Shown piece by piece: positions 1 to 8,245 of a stretch of 64,000 nucleotides of DNA. Each line of letters opens with the position of its first letter. The first letter of the stretch is position 1. A program made the position numbers and the translations under genes. Source of the stretch: Luteolibacter arcticus. GTDB taxonomy: Bacteria; Verrucomicrobiota; Verrucomicrobiia; Verrucomicrobiales; Akkermansiaceae. The notes below the pieces were generated by a model. It was not told where the DNA came from and searched no databases. It saw nothing but the letters and a program-made list of their open reading frames with translations. The DNA lies in contig NZ_JAPDDT010000004.1 of NCBI RefSeq assembly GCF_025950235.1, positions 124,001-188,000 of the forward strand, read 5' to 3'.

Positions 1-3000
1 AGCCTCGGAGCTTACCTCGTTTCCGGCTCCGTGACCGGCGGCGTGAAACCCGACCGTTTCTCAATCGCCGAGAACAGTGCCAATGGAACCTCCGTGGGCA
101 CGGTGACACCCCGTAACAACCACGGCGGTGCCACTCTGGCCTACACGATTGCTTCCGGTAATGGTGCAGGTGCCTTGGCGATCAACGGCACCAGCGGGCT
201 CCTCACCGTCGCGAACGGATCGCAGTTCGACTACGAAGCCCTTTCCCTGCGCTGGGATGATCCGCCCACCATCGAGCTGTTGGTGAACATCACCAATGCC
301 TCGAACCCGTCGCTGAACGAAACGGTGCGCGTCGTGGTCAGTGCCACGGATGCCAATGAAGCCCACAGCATTGTCGGCACCTCCAACACCTCGGTCTATC
401 GCAATGCCAACACCGGCACCCTCGTCGCCAACTTCTCGACCCAAGGTGAGGATCAGTTCGACAACATCACTTGGTCCATCACCTCGGGCAATGGTGGCGG
501 TGCCTTCGCCCTTTCCGCGGACGGCAGGCTGACCGTGGCGAACTCCGCTGCACTCGCAGCCCAAAGCAGCCATGTCCTGCAAATTACCGCAACCGACAGC
601 GGCCCGCTATTACCCGTCATTTCCGCGAATCACACCGTCACCGTCGGCACCTTGCTCTGGAATCCCGGCGATGCCCTGGTCGTCAGGAACTGGACCCAGG
701 AAGCCGGTGTAACGGCGAGCCAGTCCTCGACCTTCGGCGGCTGTGTCGCCTCACGGGCCATCGATGGCAACACTGACGGAAACTTGGGCAGCGAGAGTCT
801 CACCCACACCGACACTGGCACCAACAGTTGGTGGGAAGTGAATCTGGGTGCGGATCGGGTCATTGGCTCGGTGCAGCTCTTCAACCGCACCGACGGGGTG
901 GGCACGCGGCTTTCCAATTTCAGGATCTCCGTGCTCGACGCCTCTCATACGGAAGTCTCCGGGCAGAACTTCTATCCAGGCAGCGGTTCGGTCGGCACCA
1001 GTGAGCTATGGAACTTGGCCTCCGCCGTGACGGGCCGTTATGTGCGGGTGCAATTCCTTGGATCAAACAACGATGGCAATGGCTACCTGTCCCTGGCGGA
1101 AGTCGTCGTCGCAGTGCCGCTTCCCGCAAATGTTGCCGTGGCCGATCCCAACTGGGCACAGCAAGCGGGAGCGACGGCGAGCCAGTCATCGACTTACGCC
1201 GGCGTGGTCGCCTCTCGAGCCATCGATGGCAATACCGAAGGAAACTGGAACGGCGGGAGTCTCTCTCATACCGATACTGGCACCAACAGTTGGTGGGAAG
1301 TGGATCTGGGGACCGACCGGCTCATCGGCTCGGTAAAACTCTTCAACCGCACGGACGCGGTAGGCACGCGGCTTTCCAATTTCCGGGTGTCTGTCCTCGA
1401 CTCAAGCCGCACGGAGATCGCCGGCCAGAACTACTACGAAGGAATCGGGTCTGTCGGCACCAGCGAGCTGTGGAGCCTTGCCGCCGCAGTGACCGGCCGG
1501 CACGTGCGGGTGCAGTTCCTTGGAAACAACAACGATGGCAATGGCTACCTGTGCCTTGCCGAAGTGAAGGCTTTTGCGAGCGCTGCGCCGAGTGAGCCGC
1601 TTGCGACGCAATCCACCACCTTCGCGGGCGGAGTCGCCTCCCTTGCGGTCGATGGCAACACGGATGGCACCTATGCCAACGGCAGCGTCACCCATACCGA
1701 TGGGACCACCAACAGTTGGTGGGAAGTGGACCTCAAAGCGCTGCAGAGCATCGATCAGATCGTCCTCTACAACCGGACGGACTTCCCCATCCGGTTGTCC
1801 AATTTCAAGGTCAGCCTCTGGAATGGCAGCACGGAGGTCTACAGCAGCAACCACTTCACCGAGCCCGGCACCCGGGCATCCAACGTGTTCAGCCTGTCAC
1901 AAATCGCAGGCATGGTCGCGGACCGTGTGCGGGTCGAGCTATTGGGCAATAACAGCAACGGAGACACGTACCTCTCGTTGGCCGAGGTCGAAGTCTATGG
2001 AACTACGGCGACCAAGACCTGGACCAATGCCGCAGGGGGCTCGTGGACTAACACGGGCAACTGGAGCGGTGGCCTCATCGCCAGCGGTGCCAACATTACC
2101 GCCAACTTCGCCACCCTGAACCTGACGTCGAATGCGACTGTCACGCTCGATGGTACACGCACCATCGGTCACCTGACCTTCGGTGATACCACGCCCAGCC
2201 ACCATTGGACCCTCCACACCGGCAGCAGCGGCCCGCTCACGCTCGACGTCACCAGCGGCAGTCCACTTGTCACCGTCAACAACCAGACGGCTACCATCGG
2301 CGCAGTCCTGGCGGGAAATGACGGCCTCACCAAGGCGGGTGCCGGCACACTGGTTCTCACCGGCACCAACACTTACACCACGGCCACCACGATTAGCGGT
2401 GGCACGCTCCAAATCGGCAATGGCGTGGCGAATGGCACCTACAACGGCACCTACTCTATTGGCAGCGGAAGCACCTTGCGTTTGACCAGGGCAACGGCAG
2501 CCGCGCCACCGTGGAGCAGCATTACCGGTGCGGGCACACTACGGCTCTTCACCGCCGCGAGCTTTGATTATGGTTGGGGCGCCGCCTCATTGGGCGCGGG
2601 CTTCACCGGCAAGCTCTCGATTGAAACCGGCCGCGTCCAAGTCAACGTTGCCGGCTTGGGTGGCACCAACAGCATTGACGTGGAAAACGGGGGGCAGCTC
2701 ATCATCTATCCGACGAGCGGCCAGACTTACACCCAGCCGCTGACGATCGCCGGGAACGGCTACGGTGAACCGGGATACCCCGGCGCGTTGCGAAATTCGG
2801 TTGCCGCGTCCACCTGGTCGGGGCCCATCACCCTTGCGGCGGATGCCGGCATCTATTCGCAAACTGGCACTTTCACTCTCACGGGACCGATCACCGGGGC
2901 ACATCAATGCGAGTTCACCCGCATTGGCAACATCGTGGTCGCCCCTGCGGTAGCGGTGCAGAACAGCTATGACTCCACCAAAATCAGCAGCGCGGGGGGC

Positions 3001-4185
3001 AGCGGCGTTATTTCGGCAGGGAACCCCTACGCCTTCAGTACCGGAGGATTATTGATGAATGGCGGCGTGCTGGCCCTGAACAACCACAGCTTCAGCTTCG
3101 CCTATCTCAGCGGCACCACCGGCGTCATTCGGAACAATGGAACCACTGCGGCTTCGGTGATCACGATCGGCAGCGACAACTCAAGCACCAGCTATGGAGG
3201 AACCCTGATCAACGGCAGCACGGCCACCCTCAGCTTCACGAAAACCGGCACGGGCACGCTCACCTTGACCGGTGCCAATGCCTACACCGGCGCGACCACC
3301 ATCAGCGCCGGCACGCTGAGCGTCACCGGCTCGCTGGGAGCTACCACCATCACCGCGCAAAGCGGTGCAACCCTCGGCGGCACCGGCACCTTGGGTGGCG
3401 CGGTCACCGTGCAGGGAGGCGGCTCCATCATCCCGGGGACAAGCGCCATTAGCATGGGCACCCTCACGCTCAGCAACAAAGCGCTCACCTTGTCCGGCAC
3501 CGCCGCGATGCAGATCGGCCGCACCGGCGGCACGCTCTCCAACGACAAGGTCAGCGGCATCAGCACGGTGACCTACGGTGGCAGTTTGTTCGTCACCGAT
3601 GTGGGCGCGGACCTTCTCCAGGCCGGCAACACGTTCCAGCTCTTCAATGCCACCACCCGCACCGGCAGCTTCAGCAACATCACGCTGCCAACCCTCGCCT
3701 CCGGACTAGCGTGGGACACCAGTCGCCTTGCGGTGGATGGCACCATCAAGGTTGCAACAAGCGGCCCCATCCTCGTTAACCCCTACGACACCTGGGCAGC
3801 AGCTCAAGGCCTCGACGGTTCCAGCGACGATCCCGACCACGACGGCACCGGCAACCTGCTCGAGTTCTACCTCGACGGCGATCCACTCGCTGCCGACGGA
3901 TCCACCCTTCGGGTCATGATGGTTGATACCACTCATGTGGTGCTCACCTTCCACCGCCGCGACGATGCCGAAGCCCATGTCAGCACCGAGTTGGTCCAAT
4001 GGGGATCGGACCTCGCCGGCTGGACCGATGTTGCCCTCGGCGGATCCCACGCCGGGCCCGATGCCAACGGCGTTGTCGTCGAGGTGATCGAAAACGACGA
4101 GAGACCGGATGACATCACGGTATCCATCCCGCGAGAACTGGCGATCAGCGGCAAACTATTTGCCCGACTGAAAGTAACCGAATAA
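1..4185 (+). CDS. Large surface protein with cadherin-like, three F5/8 type C and autotransporter-type repeats (5' partial)
   Basis: The frame is open from base 1, so the N-terminus and any signal peptide lie outside the window; the first in-window start is GTG at 31. Counting from there, residues 5-205 look like two cadherin-like repeats. Three F5/8 type C (discoidin, carbohydrate-binding) domains follow at about 220-360, 375-515 and 525-660; each carries the motif NSWWEV and ends in a LSLAEV-like strand. From about 665 to 1260 there are Gly/Thr/Asn-rich strands with two copies of the pattern GTLVLTG/GTLTLTG followed by TTIS.GTL, which is the autotransporter-associated beta-strand repeat. 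The tail has a Ca-binding-like stretch (DPDHDGTGN). No C-terminal beta-barrel and no PEP-CTERM anchor is seen. It is probably an exported glycan-binding or adhesive protein; the substrate is unknown. Confidence 0.85.
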   Translation, partial: SLGAYLVSGSVTGGVKPDRFSIAENSANGTSVGTVTPRNNHGGATLAYTIASGNGAGALAINGTSGLLTVANGSQFDYEALSLRWDDPPTIELLVNITNASNPSLNETVRVVVSATDANEAHSIVGTSNTSVYRNANTGTLVANFSTQGEDQFDNITWSITSGNGGGAFALSADGRLTVANSAALAAQSSHVLQITATDSGPLLPVISANHTVTVGTLLWNPGDALVVRNWTQEAGVTASQSSTFGGCVASRAIDGNTDGNLGSESLTHTDTGTNSWWEVNLGADRVIGSVQLFNRTDGVGTRLSNFRISVLDASHTEVSGQNFYPGSGSVGTSELWNLASAVTGRYVRVQFLGSNNDGNGYLSLAEVVVAVPLPANVAVADPNWAQQAGATASQSSTYAGVVASRAIDGNTEGNWNGGSLSHTDTGTNSWWEVDLGTDRLIGSVKLFNRTDAVGTRLSNFRVSVLDSSRTEIAGQNYYEGIGSVGTSELWSLAAAVTGRHVRVQFLGNNNDGNGYLCLAEVKAFASAAPSEPLATQSTTFAGGVASLAVDGNTDGTYANGSVTHTDGTTNSWWEVDLKALQSIDQIVLYNRTDFPIRLSNFKVSLWNGSTEVYSSNHFTEPGTRASNVFSLSQIAGMVADRVRVELLGNNSNGDTYLSLAEVEVYGTTATKTWTNAAGGSWTNTGNWSGGLIASGANITANFATLNLTSNATVTLDGTRTIGHLTFGDTTPSHHWTLHTGSSGPLTLDVTSGSPLVTVNNQTATIGAVLAGNDGLTKAGAGTLVLTGTNTYTTATTISGGTLQIGNGVANGTYNGTYSIGSGSTLRLTRATAAAPPWSSITGAGTLRLFTAASFDYGWGAASLGAGFTGKLSIETGRVQVNVAGLGGTNSIDVENGGQLIIYPTSGQTYTQPLTIAGNGYGEPGYPGALRNSVAASTWSGPITLAADAGIYSQTGTFTLTGPITGAHQCEFTRIGNIVVAPAVAVQNSYDSTKISSAGGSGVISAGNPYAFSTGGLLMNGGVLALNNHSFSFAYLSGTTGVIRNNGTTAASVITIGSDNSSTSYGGTLINGSTATLSFTKTGTGTLTLTGANAYTGATTISAGTLSVTGSLGATTITAQSGATLGGTGTLGGAVTVQGGGSIIPGTSAISMGTLTLSNKALTLSGTAAMQIGRTGGTLSNDKVSGISTVTYGGSLFVTDVGADLLQAGNTFQLFNATTRTGSFSNITLPTLASGLAWDTSRLAVDGTIKVATSGPILVNPYDTWAAAQGLDGSSDDPDHDGTGNLLEFYLDGDPLAADGSTLRVMMVDTTHVVLTFHRRDDAEAHVSTELVQWGSDLAGWTDVALGGSHAGPDANGVVVEVIENDERPDDITVSIPRELAISGKLFARLKVTE

Positions 4186-4216
4186 TTTCCCTGGCCAACA
4201 CCAGGGTGAGCACAAC

Positions 4217-4252
4217 GGGTGACCGGCGGTTTGGGTTTTCCGTCGGTCACCC
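4217..4252. terminator. Hairpin downstream of the surface-protein gene
   Basis: Two 13-base arms (GGGTGACCGGCGG and CCGTCGGTCACCC) pair with one mismatch around a short T/G loop, 31 bases after the stop codon. There is no T-run after it, so it is a terminator-like hairpin rather than a canonical intrinsic terminator. Confidence 0.5.
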
Positions 4253-4349
4253 GATTCGCTTCAACAACGTTTTTCATCTGCGCAACTTCCTCGTCTTCGG
4301 TCGCAGGATGTAATGAACGAGTTCCCCAAGTCCCTTTGACCAAGTCCCT

Positions 4350-4687
4350 TTGAAAGTCCTCCCCCCTCTTTTGCTTGTCCTAGCCGCATGGTCGGCGCGG
4401 GCTGATAGCGTCGTCGTTCTCAACGAGCTCCACTACCACCCTACCGGCGCGGACACACCGAACCACGAGTGGCATGCTCTGGGGCCGTGGGGCCGTAGGC
4501 CGGTCGGCTTAAAAATGGCGGCAAAACCGCGGAGCGGCCCAACGACAGCGGCCGCGTGATAGCTAAACTCGACTACGAGCCCGATGGCAATTGGCCGTGG
4601 CTCGCGCACCGGCTGGCCGCGTCGCCCCGCAGTAGCGCGAAGTCGCGAGAGAGCCCGTCTTCGTACCTGATTCGGCCTTGCAGATAG
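4350..4687 (+). pseudogene. Decayed lamin-tail/CotH-type secreted protein, N-terminal remnant
   Basis: A TTG start is followed by a good signal peptide (MKVLPPLLLVLAAWSARA) and then VVLNELHYHPTG, which resembles the first strand of lamin-tail-domain proteins common in Verrucomicrobia and Planctomycetes. The frame stops at 4559. In a shifted frame the sequence continues with AKLDYEPDGNWP, resembling a later segment of the same domain (DYE.DGDWP), before another stop near 4687. The rest of the gene is missing. The upstream junction has a 12-base direct repeat (AAGTCCCTTTGA twice). Assignment is from memory of the family pattern. Confidence 0.45.
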
Positions 4688-4714
4688 CCGTCTGCATCAA
4701 CCGGGCACGATCAC

Positions 4715-5701
4715 TCACATCCCCATCACGATCTCACAGCCGGGCAGCTTCGCCTTGAGCGCCTGGATGCCGGCGGCATCGACCTTGGTCTGCCACAGAT
4801 AGAGCCGCTTGAGATTGGCCCGTCCCGCGAGCTTGAGGATCCCGGCATTGGTCACCTGGGTTCCGTAGAGGTTGAGCGACTCGAGCTTGGGCAAGGTGGC
4901 AATGACACCGACAGCGGCATCCGTGACGCCCGTCTCGGACAGGCGCAGGATCTTCAATTCCGCAGCATCCTTGAGCATCGCTGCGCCCTTGTCCGTCACC
5001 TTGCAGGCCGACAGGTCGAGCGAAACCATCCCCGGCATCACCGGAGCCAGCTTGGCGAGATCGTCGTCGCCGAATTCCTTGCGCAGGCTCGCGGCGGTAA
5101 AGACCACGCCGCCAGTCGATTGCGATTCGAAATTCAGCGCCGCCGGGAATTCCTTCCGCAGGCGTGCCACCTCGCCCTTCAACGACTCGCGCTTGCTGGC
5201 CGCCTCCTTGGCTTCGCCGGCGCTGGCCTCCTCTTGCTTCTTCCGCGCGTCCGCTGGCACGATCTTCGAAAGCGCAGCATTGATGTCGTCTCCGGGATTG
5301 AGCGACGCGAGCTTTGCATCCTTCGACGCCCCGCTGTCGATCCACCACTTGATGAGCCGCACCTCGTGCGGCTCCAGTTGCTTCTTGTCCTCCGGCGGCA
5401 TGTGCTCGTCATCGTCCATCGGCAGATCGATGCGGATGACGATGTTGCTCTCGGCGGACTTGCCGTGGACCAGTCCCTCGCCTTCCTTGCCGCCCTTCAC
5501 GAGCAGCTCATAGTCATCCATCCGGAACTTGCCCTTCTGCTTCTCAGCACCGTGGCACGCGGCGCACTTCTCCTCGAAGATCGGCGCAATGATCTCGCTG
5601 TAGACCACCGGGTCTGCGGCCATCGCCCCGGAAGTCCCGGCAGCAAGCACCAGGAGCACGGAGCGGGTCAGGCCGCGATGGGATGTGAGGAAGGCTTTCA
5701 T
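4715..5701 (-). CDS. Secreted c-type cytochrome with C-terminal leucine-rich repeats
   Basis: A 328-aa protein with a signal peptide (about residues 1-28) and one haem-binding motif, CAACH (C46, C49, H50). The candidate distal ligand is M101 in DEHMPPEDK, the pattern of the planctomycete-type cytochrome c domain. A charged, probably coiled-coil stretch lies at about 150-185. The C-terminal third (about 215-328) has regular LRR units such as LKILRLSETGVTDAAV and LESLNLYGTQVTNAG. It is the last gene of a minus-strand run, 21 bp after the beta-propeller gene. An extracytoplasmic electron-carrier or haem-anchored binding role is inferred from architecture; the partner is unknown. Confidence 0.85.
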   Translation of the reverse strand: MKAFLTSHRGLTRSVLLVLAAGTSGAMAADPVVYSEIIAPIFEEKCAACHGAEKQKGKFRMDDYELLVKGGKEGEGLVHGKSAESNIVIRIDLPMDDDEHMPPEDKKQLEPHEVRLIKWWIDSGASKDAKLASLNPGDDINAALSKIVPADARKKQEEASAGEAKEAASKRESLKGEVARLRKEFPAALNFESQSTGGVVFTAASLRKEFGDDDLAKLAPVMPGMVSLDLSACKVTDKGAAMLKDAAELKILRLSETGVTDAAVGVIATLPKLESLNLYGTQVTNAGILKLAGRANLKRLYLWQTKVDAAGIQALKAKLPGCEIVMGM

Positions 5702-5722
5702 GGTCGCGATCGATTGCAGTTC

Positions 5723-6733
5723 TCAGAGTTTCTTGAGCTTCGTCACCCGTCCGCTGGCGTTCCAGTCCTGGACGTAGAGGTTGCCCGCCTTGTCGAAGGA
5801 CAGGCCGTGCGGCGCGGTGAAGATGCCCGTCTTCATCTGGTCAAGCGGAATGCCAAAGCCCGCCCATTGGGCCTTGTTCGGATTGTCACCGAGGAAGGCG
5901 ACAGGCGCGCCGTTCTTGTCGAGGATGGTCACGCGAGCCTCAAGCTCGGCCACCGCGCAAACATCGCCGAGGATGGAGAGCGTGCACGGGCGGCGCAGGT
6001 TGGTGGCGTGGACGCCGATCCAATTCCCTTCAAGGTCGAAATGGACCAACCGGCGGCTTTCGCGGTCGCAGACCAGCAACCGCGGCGCACCGTAGCGGGT
6101 GTCGATGGCCATGCCATGGCTGCACGTCGTCTTCCCATCGCCGGTGCCCTTGCCGCCGAACGATTTGAGGTGCTTTCCCTTCTCGTCAAACTTGTGGATG
6201 AACTGCGCCCCATAGCCCATCGAGCAGAAGATGGAGCCATCCGGAGCGACGGCCACGGCGGTGAGACCGTTCCAGCCGCCTTCCACATCGCCAGCGGTGG
6301 CCTTGGAAATCTCCAGCAGCTCCTTGCCGTCGGTATCGAGCTTGCAGACGCGCAGCGCCTTCGGCCCGCCGAGCTGGGCACCGTAGATCACCGTCTTGCC
6401 GCGCTCCTCGCGCACCGCCATGGCATGGAAGCCCTGGCACTCCGGCGCGATGCTTTTCACCAGCTTGCCGTCCGGCTGATAGACCAGGATGCCATGCGCG
6501 GCATCGGTGGAGACGTAGATGAAACCGCTCTTCTCATCGATGATCACGCCGCCGTGCGTCGGGCCGATCTTCTTTCCATCCGGCAGCTCGCCCCAATGGG
6601 GAATGGCCTCATACATGAAGGCTCCGTTGCCGGTGCGGACGGCTTCTTCGAGATCCTTGCCGGGTTCCTTTCCGTGGTCGGGATGGGCGAAGGCGAGCGC
6701 GGGGACGAGGAACAGCAGTGCGGTTGGTTTCAT
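5723..6733 (-). CDS. Secreted NHL/six-bladed beta-propeller protein
   Basis: The start is the ATG at 6733, because the signal peptide MKPTALLFLVPALAFA begins there; a longer in-frame extension (to 6796) has no signal and is discarded. The 336-aa product has repeated blade motifs: GLTAVAVAPDGSIFCSMG, SHGMAIDTRYGAPRLLVCD, TAPHGLSFDKAGNLYVQDWN. These are typical of NHL-type propellers, which act as binding scaffolds. The mature protein starts HPDHGKEPGKD, a short His-rich segment. It lies between the DUF1501 gene and the cytochrome-LRR gene, which suggests a shared secreted complex. Substrate unknown. Confidence 0.8.
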   Translation of the reverse strand: MKPTALLFLVPALAFAHPDHGKEPGKDLEEAVRTGNGAFMYEAIPHWGELPDGKKIGPTHGGVIIDEKSGFIYVSTDAAHGILVYQPDGKLVKSIAPECQGFHAMAVREERGKTVIYGAQLGGPKALRVCKLDTDGKELLEISKATAGDVEGGWNGLTAVAVAPDGSIFCSMGYGAQFIHKFDEKGKHLKSFGGKGTGDGKTTCSHGMAIDTRYGAPRLLVCDRESRRLVHFDLEGNWIGVHATNLRRPCTLSILGDVCAVAELEARVTILDKNGAPVAFLGDNPNKAQWAGFGIPLDQMKTGIFTAPHGLSFDKAGNLYVQDWNASGRVTKLKKL

Positions 6734-6792
6734 GCGATGGCAGTTGGAGAGGTGATCGGGAATCGGGATCGGCGGCAATCTGGAACTACAGG

Positions 6793-8241
6793 TCACGCCA
6801 GCACATCCTTCACGATGTGTCCGGCGACGTCGGTCAGGCGGAAGTAGCGGCCTTGGAATTTGTAAACGAGCTTCTCATGCTCGACACCCATGAGGTGGAG
6901 CATCGTCGCGTGGAGGTCGTGGACATGAACGCCGCCATCGACGATGTTGTAGCCGTAGTCGTCGGTGGTGCCGTGGGTGACGCCGGCCTTCACGCCCGCA
7001 CCGGCGAGCCAGATGCTGAAGCAGCGCGGATGGTGGTCGCGGCCGTAGTTGTTGCCGCTCATCTTGCCCTGGCAATACGCGGTGCGGCCGAATTCGCCGC
7101 CCCACACGACCAGCGTGTCTTCTAACAATCCACGGCGCTTGAGATCCATCACCAGAGCGGCCGAGGCCTGGTCGGTCTGCTTGCACTGGCGGGTGATGCC
7201 ACCGACGACGTCGCCGTGCTGGTCCCACCCCTGGTGGAAGAGCTGTACGAAACGGACGTCGCGCTCGATCAGGCGGCGCGCGAGCAGGCAATTCGCGGCG
7301 TAGGTCCCCGGCGTCTTCGAATCGGGACCGTAGAGATTGAAGGTCTCCTCGGTTTCGTCCGAGAGATCGGTGGCATCCGGCACACTGGTCTGCATCCGGA
7401 ACGCCATTTCCGCCTGCGCGATGCGGGCATCGATCTCCGGATCCAGTTCGTGCGCGGCTTGGTCACGATTGAGTTTGCCCAAGGCGTCTAACATCCCGCG
7501 CCGGATGTGCGGCGAGACGCCTTCGGGATTCGTCAGATAGAGCACCGGTTCCTTGCCGGAGCGGAACTGCACGCCCTGGTGCTCGCTCGGGAGGAAGCCG
7601 GAACCCCACAGCCGGGTGTAGAGCGGCTGGTCGCGGCTGCCATTCTTCGAAACGAGGACAATGAAGGCGGGCAGGTTGGCGTTGAGACTGCCCAGGCCAT
7701 ACGAGGCCCAGGAACCCATCGACGGTCGCCCGGGGATCTGGTTGCCGGAGCAGAAGAAGGTGATCGCCGGGTCGTGGTTGATCGCCTCGGTGTGCATCGT
7801 GCGGATCACGCAGATCTCGTCGGCGATTTTTTGCGTGAAGGGCAGCGTGTTGCAGATCTCCATGCCACTGCGGCCATGCTTCGAGAAGTCGGCGAAGGAG
7901 CCGGCCATCGGCAGCAGGCTCTGGTTGCCACTCATCGTCGAGAGCCGCTGGTTGCCGATGACTTCCTTGGGCAGCGCCTTGCCATGTCCCTGGCGCAGCA
8001 GCGGCTTGTAGTCGAAGGTCTCCAAGTGCGACGGACCGCCGGCTTGAAACAGGTAGATGACCCGCTTCACCTTCGCGAAATGATGCGGCGCGCCGAGGCT
8101 CCCGCCGGTGGAAGCCGCTGCCTTGCCCGAACCTAACAGGTTCGACAAGGCCATGGCACCGAGACCGAGTCCGCTCTTGCCGAGGAAGTGGCGGCGGGTC
8201 AGTCCCATCAATTGGTCGTAGCTTGGACGAATCGGTTTCAT
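6793..8241 (-). CDS. DUF1501 family protein with twin-arginine signal
   Basis: The start is the ATG at 8241, 4 bp after the stop of the upstream cytochrome-c/DUF1553 gene. The 482-aa product begins with a twin-arginine leader (LTRRHFLGKSGLGLGAMA), so Tat export is likely. DUF1501 proteins are alkaline-phosphatase/sulfatase-like in fold. Recognisable family motifs are GGPSHLETFDYKP near the N-terminus, [25 protein letters not shown] and [10 protein letters not shown]. It is clearly related to the DUF1501 proteins at 11428-12879 and 51717-53168 but more divergent. The family is almost always paired with a DUF1549/DUF1553 cytochrome; the reaction is not known. Confidence 0.9.
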   Translation of the reverse strand: MKPIRPSYDQLMGLTRRHFLGKSGLGLGAMALSNLLGSGKAAASTGGSLGAPHHFAKVKRVIYLFQAGGPSHLETFDYKPLLRQGHGKALPKEVIGNQRLSTMSGNQSLLPMAGSFADFSKHGRSGMEICNTLPFTQKIADEICVIRTMHTEAINHDPAITFFCSGNQIPGRPSMGSWASYGLGSLNANLPAFIVLVSKNGSRDQPLYTRLWGSGFLPSEHQGVQFRSGKEPVLYLTNPEGVSPHIRRGMLDALGKLNRDQAAHELDPEIDARIAQAEMAFRMQTSVPDATDLSDETEETFNLYGPDSKTPGTYAANCLLARRLIERDVRFVQLFHQGWDQHGDVVGGITRQCKQTDQASAALVMDLKRRGLLEDTLVVWGGEFGRTAYCQGKMSGNNYGRDHHPRCFSIWLAGAGVKAGVTHGTTDDYGYNIVDGGVHVHDLHATMLHLMGVEHEKLVYKFQGRYFRLTDVAGHIVKDVLA

Positions 8242-8245
8242 GGGA

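Noticed and set aside
5120-6847. 575-aa plus-strand open frame
   Set aside because: Antisense to the cytochrome-LRR and beta-propeller genes, both of which have signal peptides and clear motifs.
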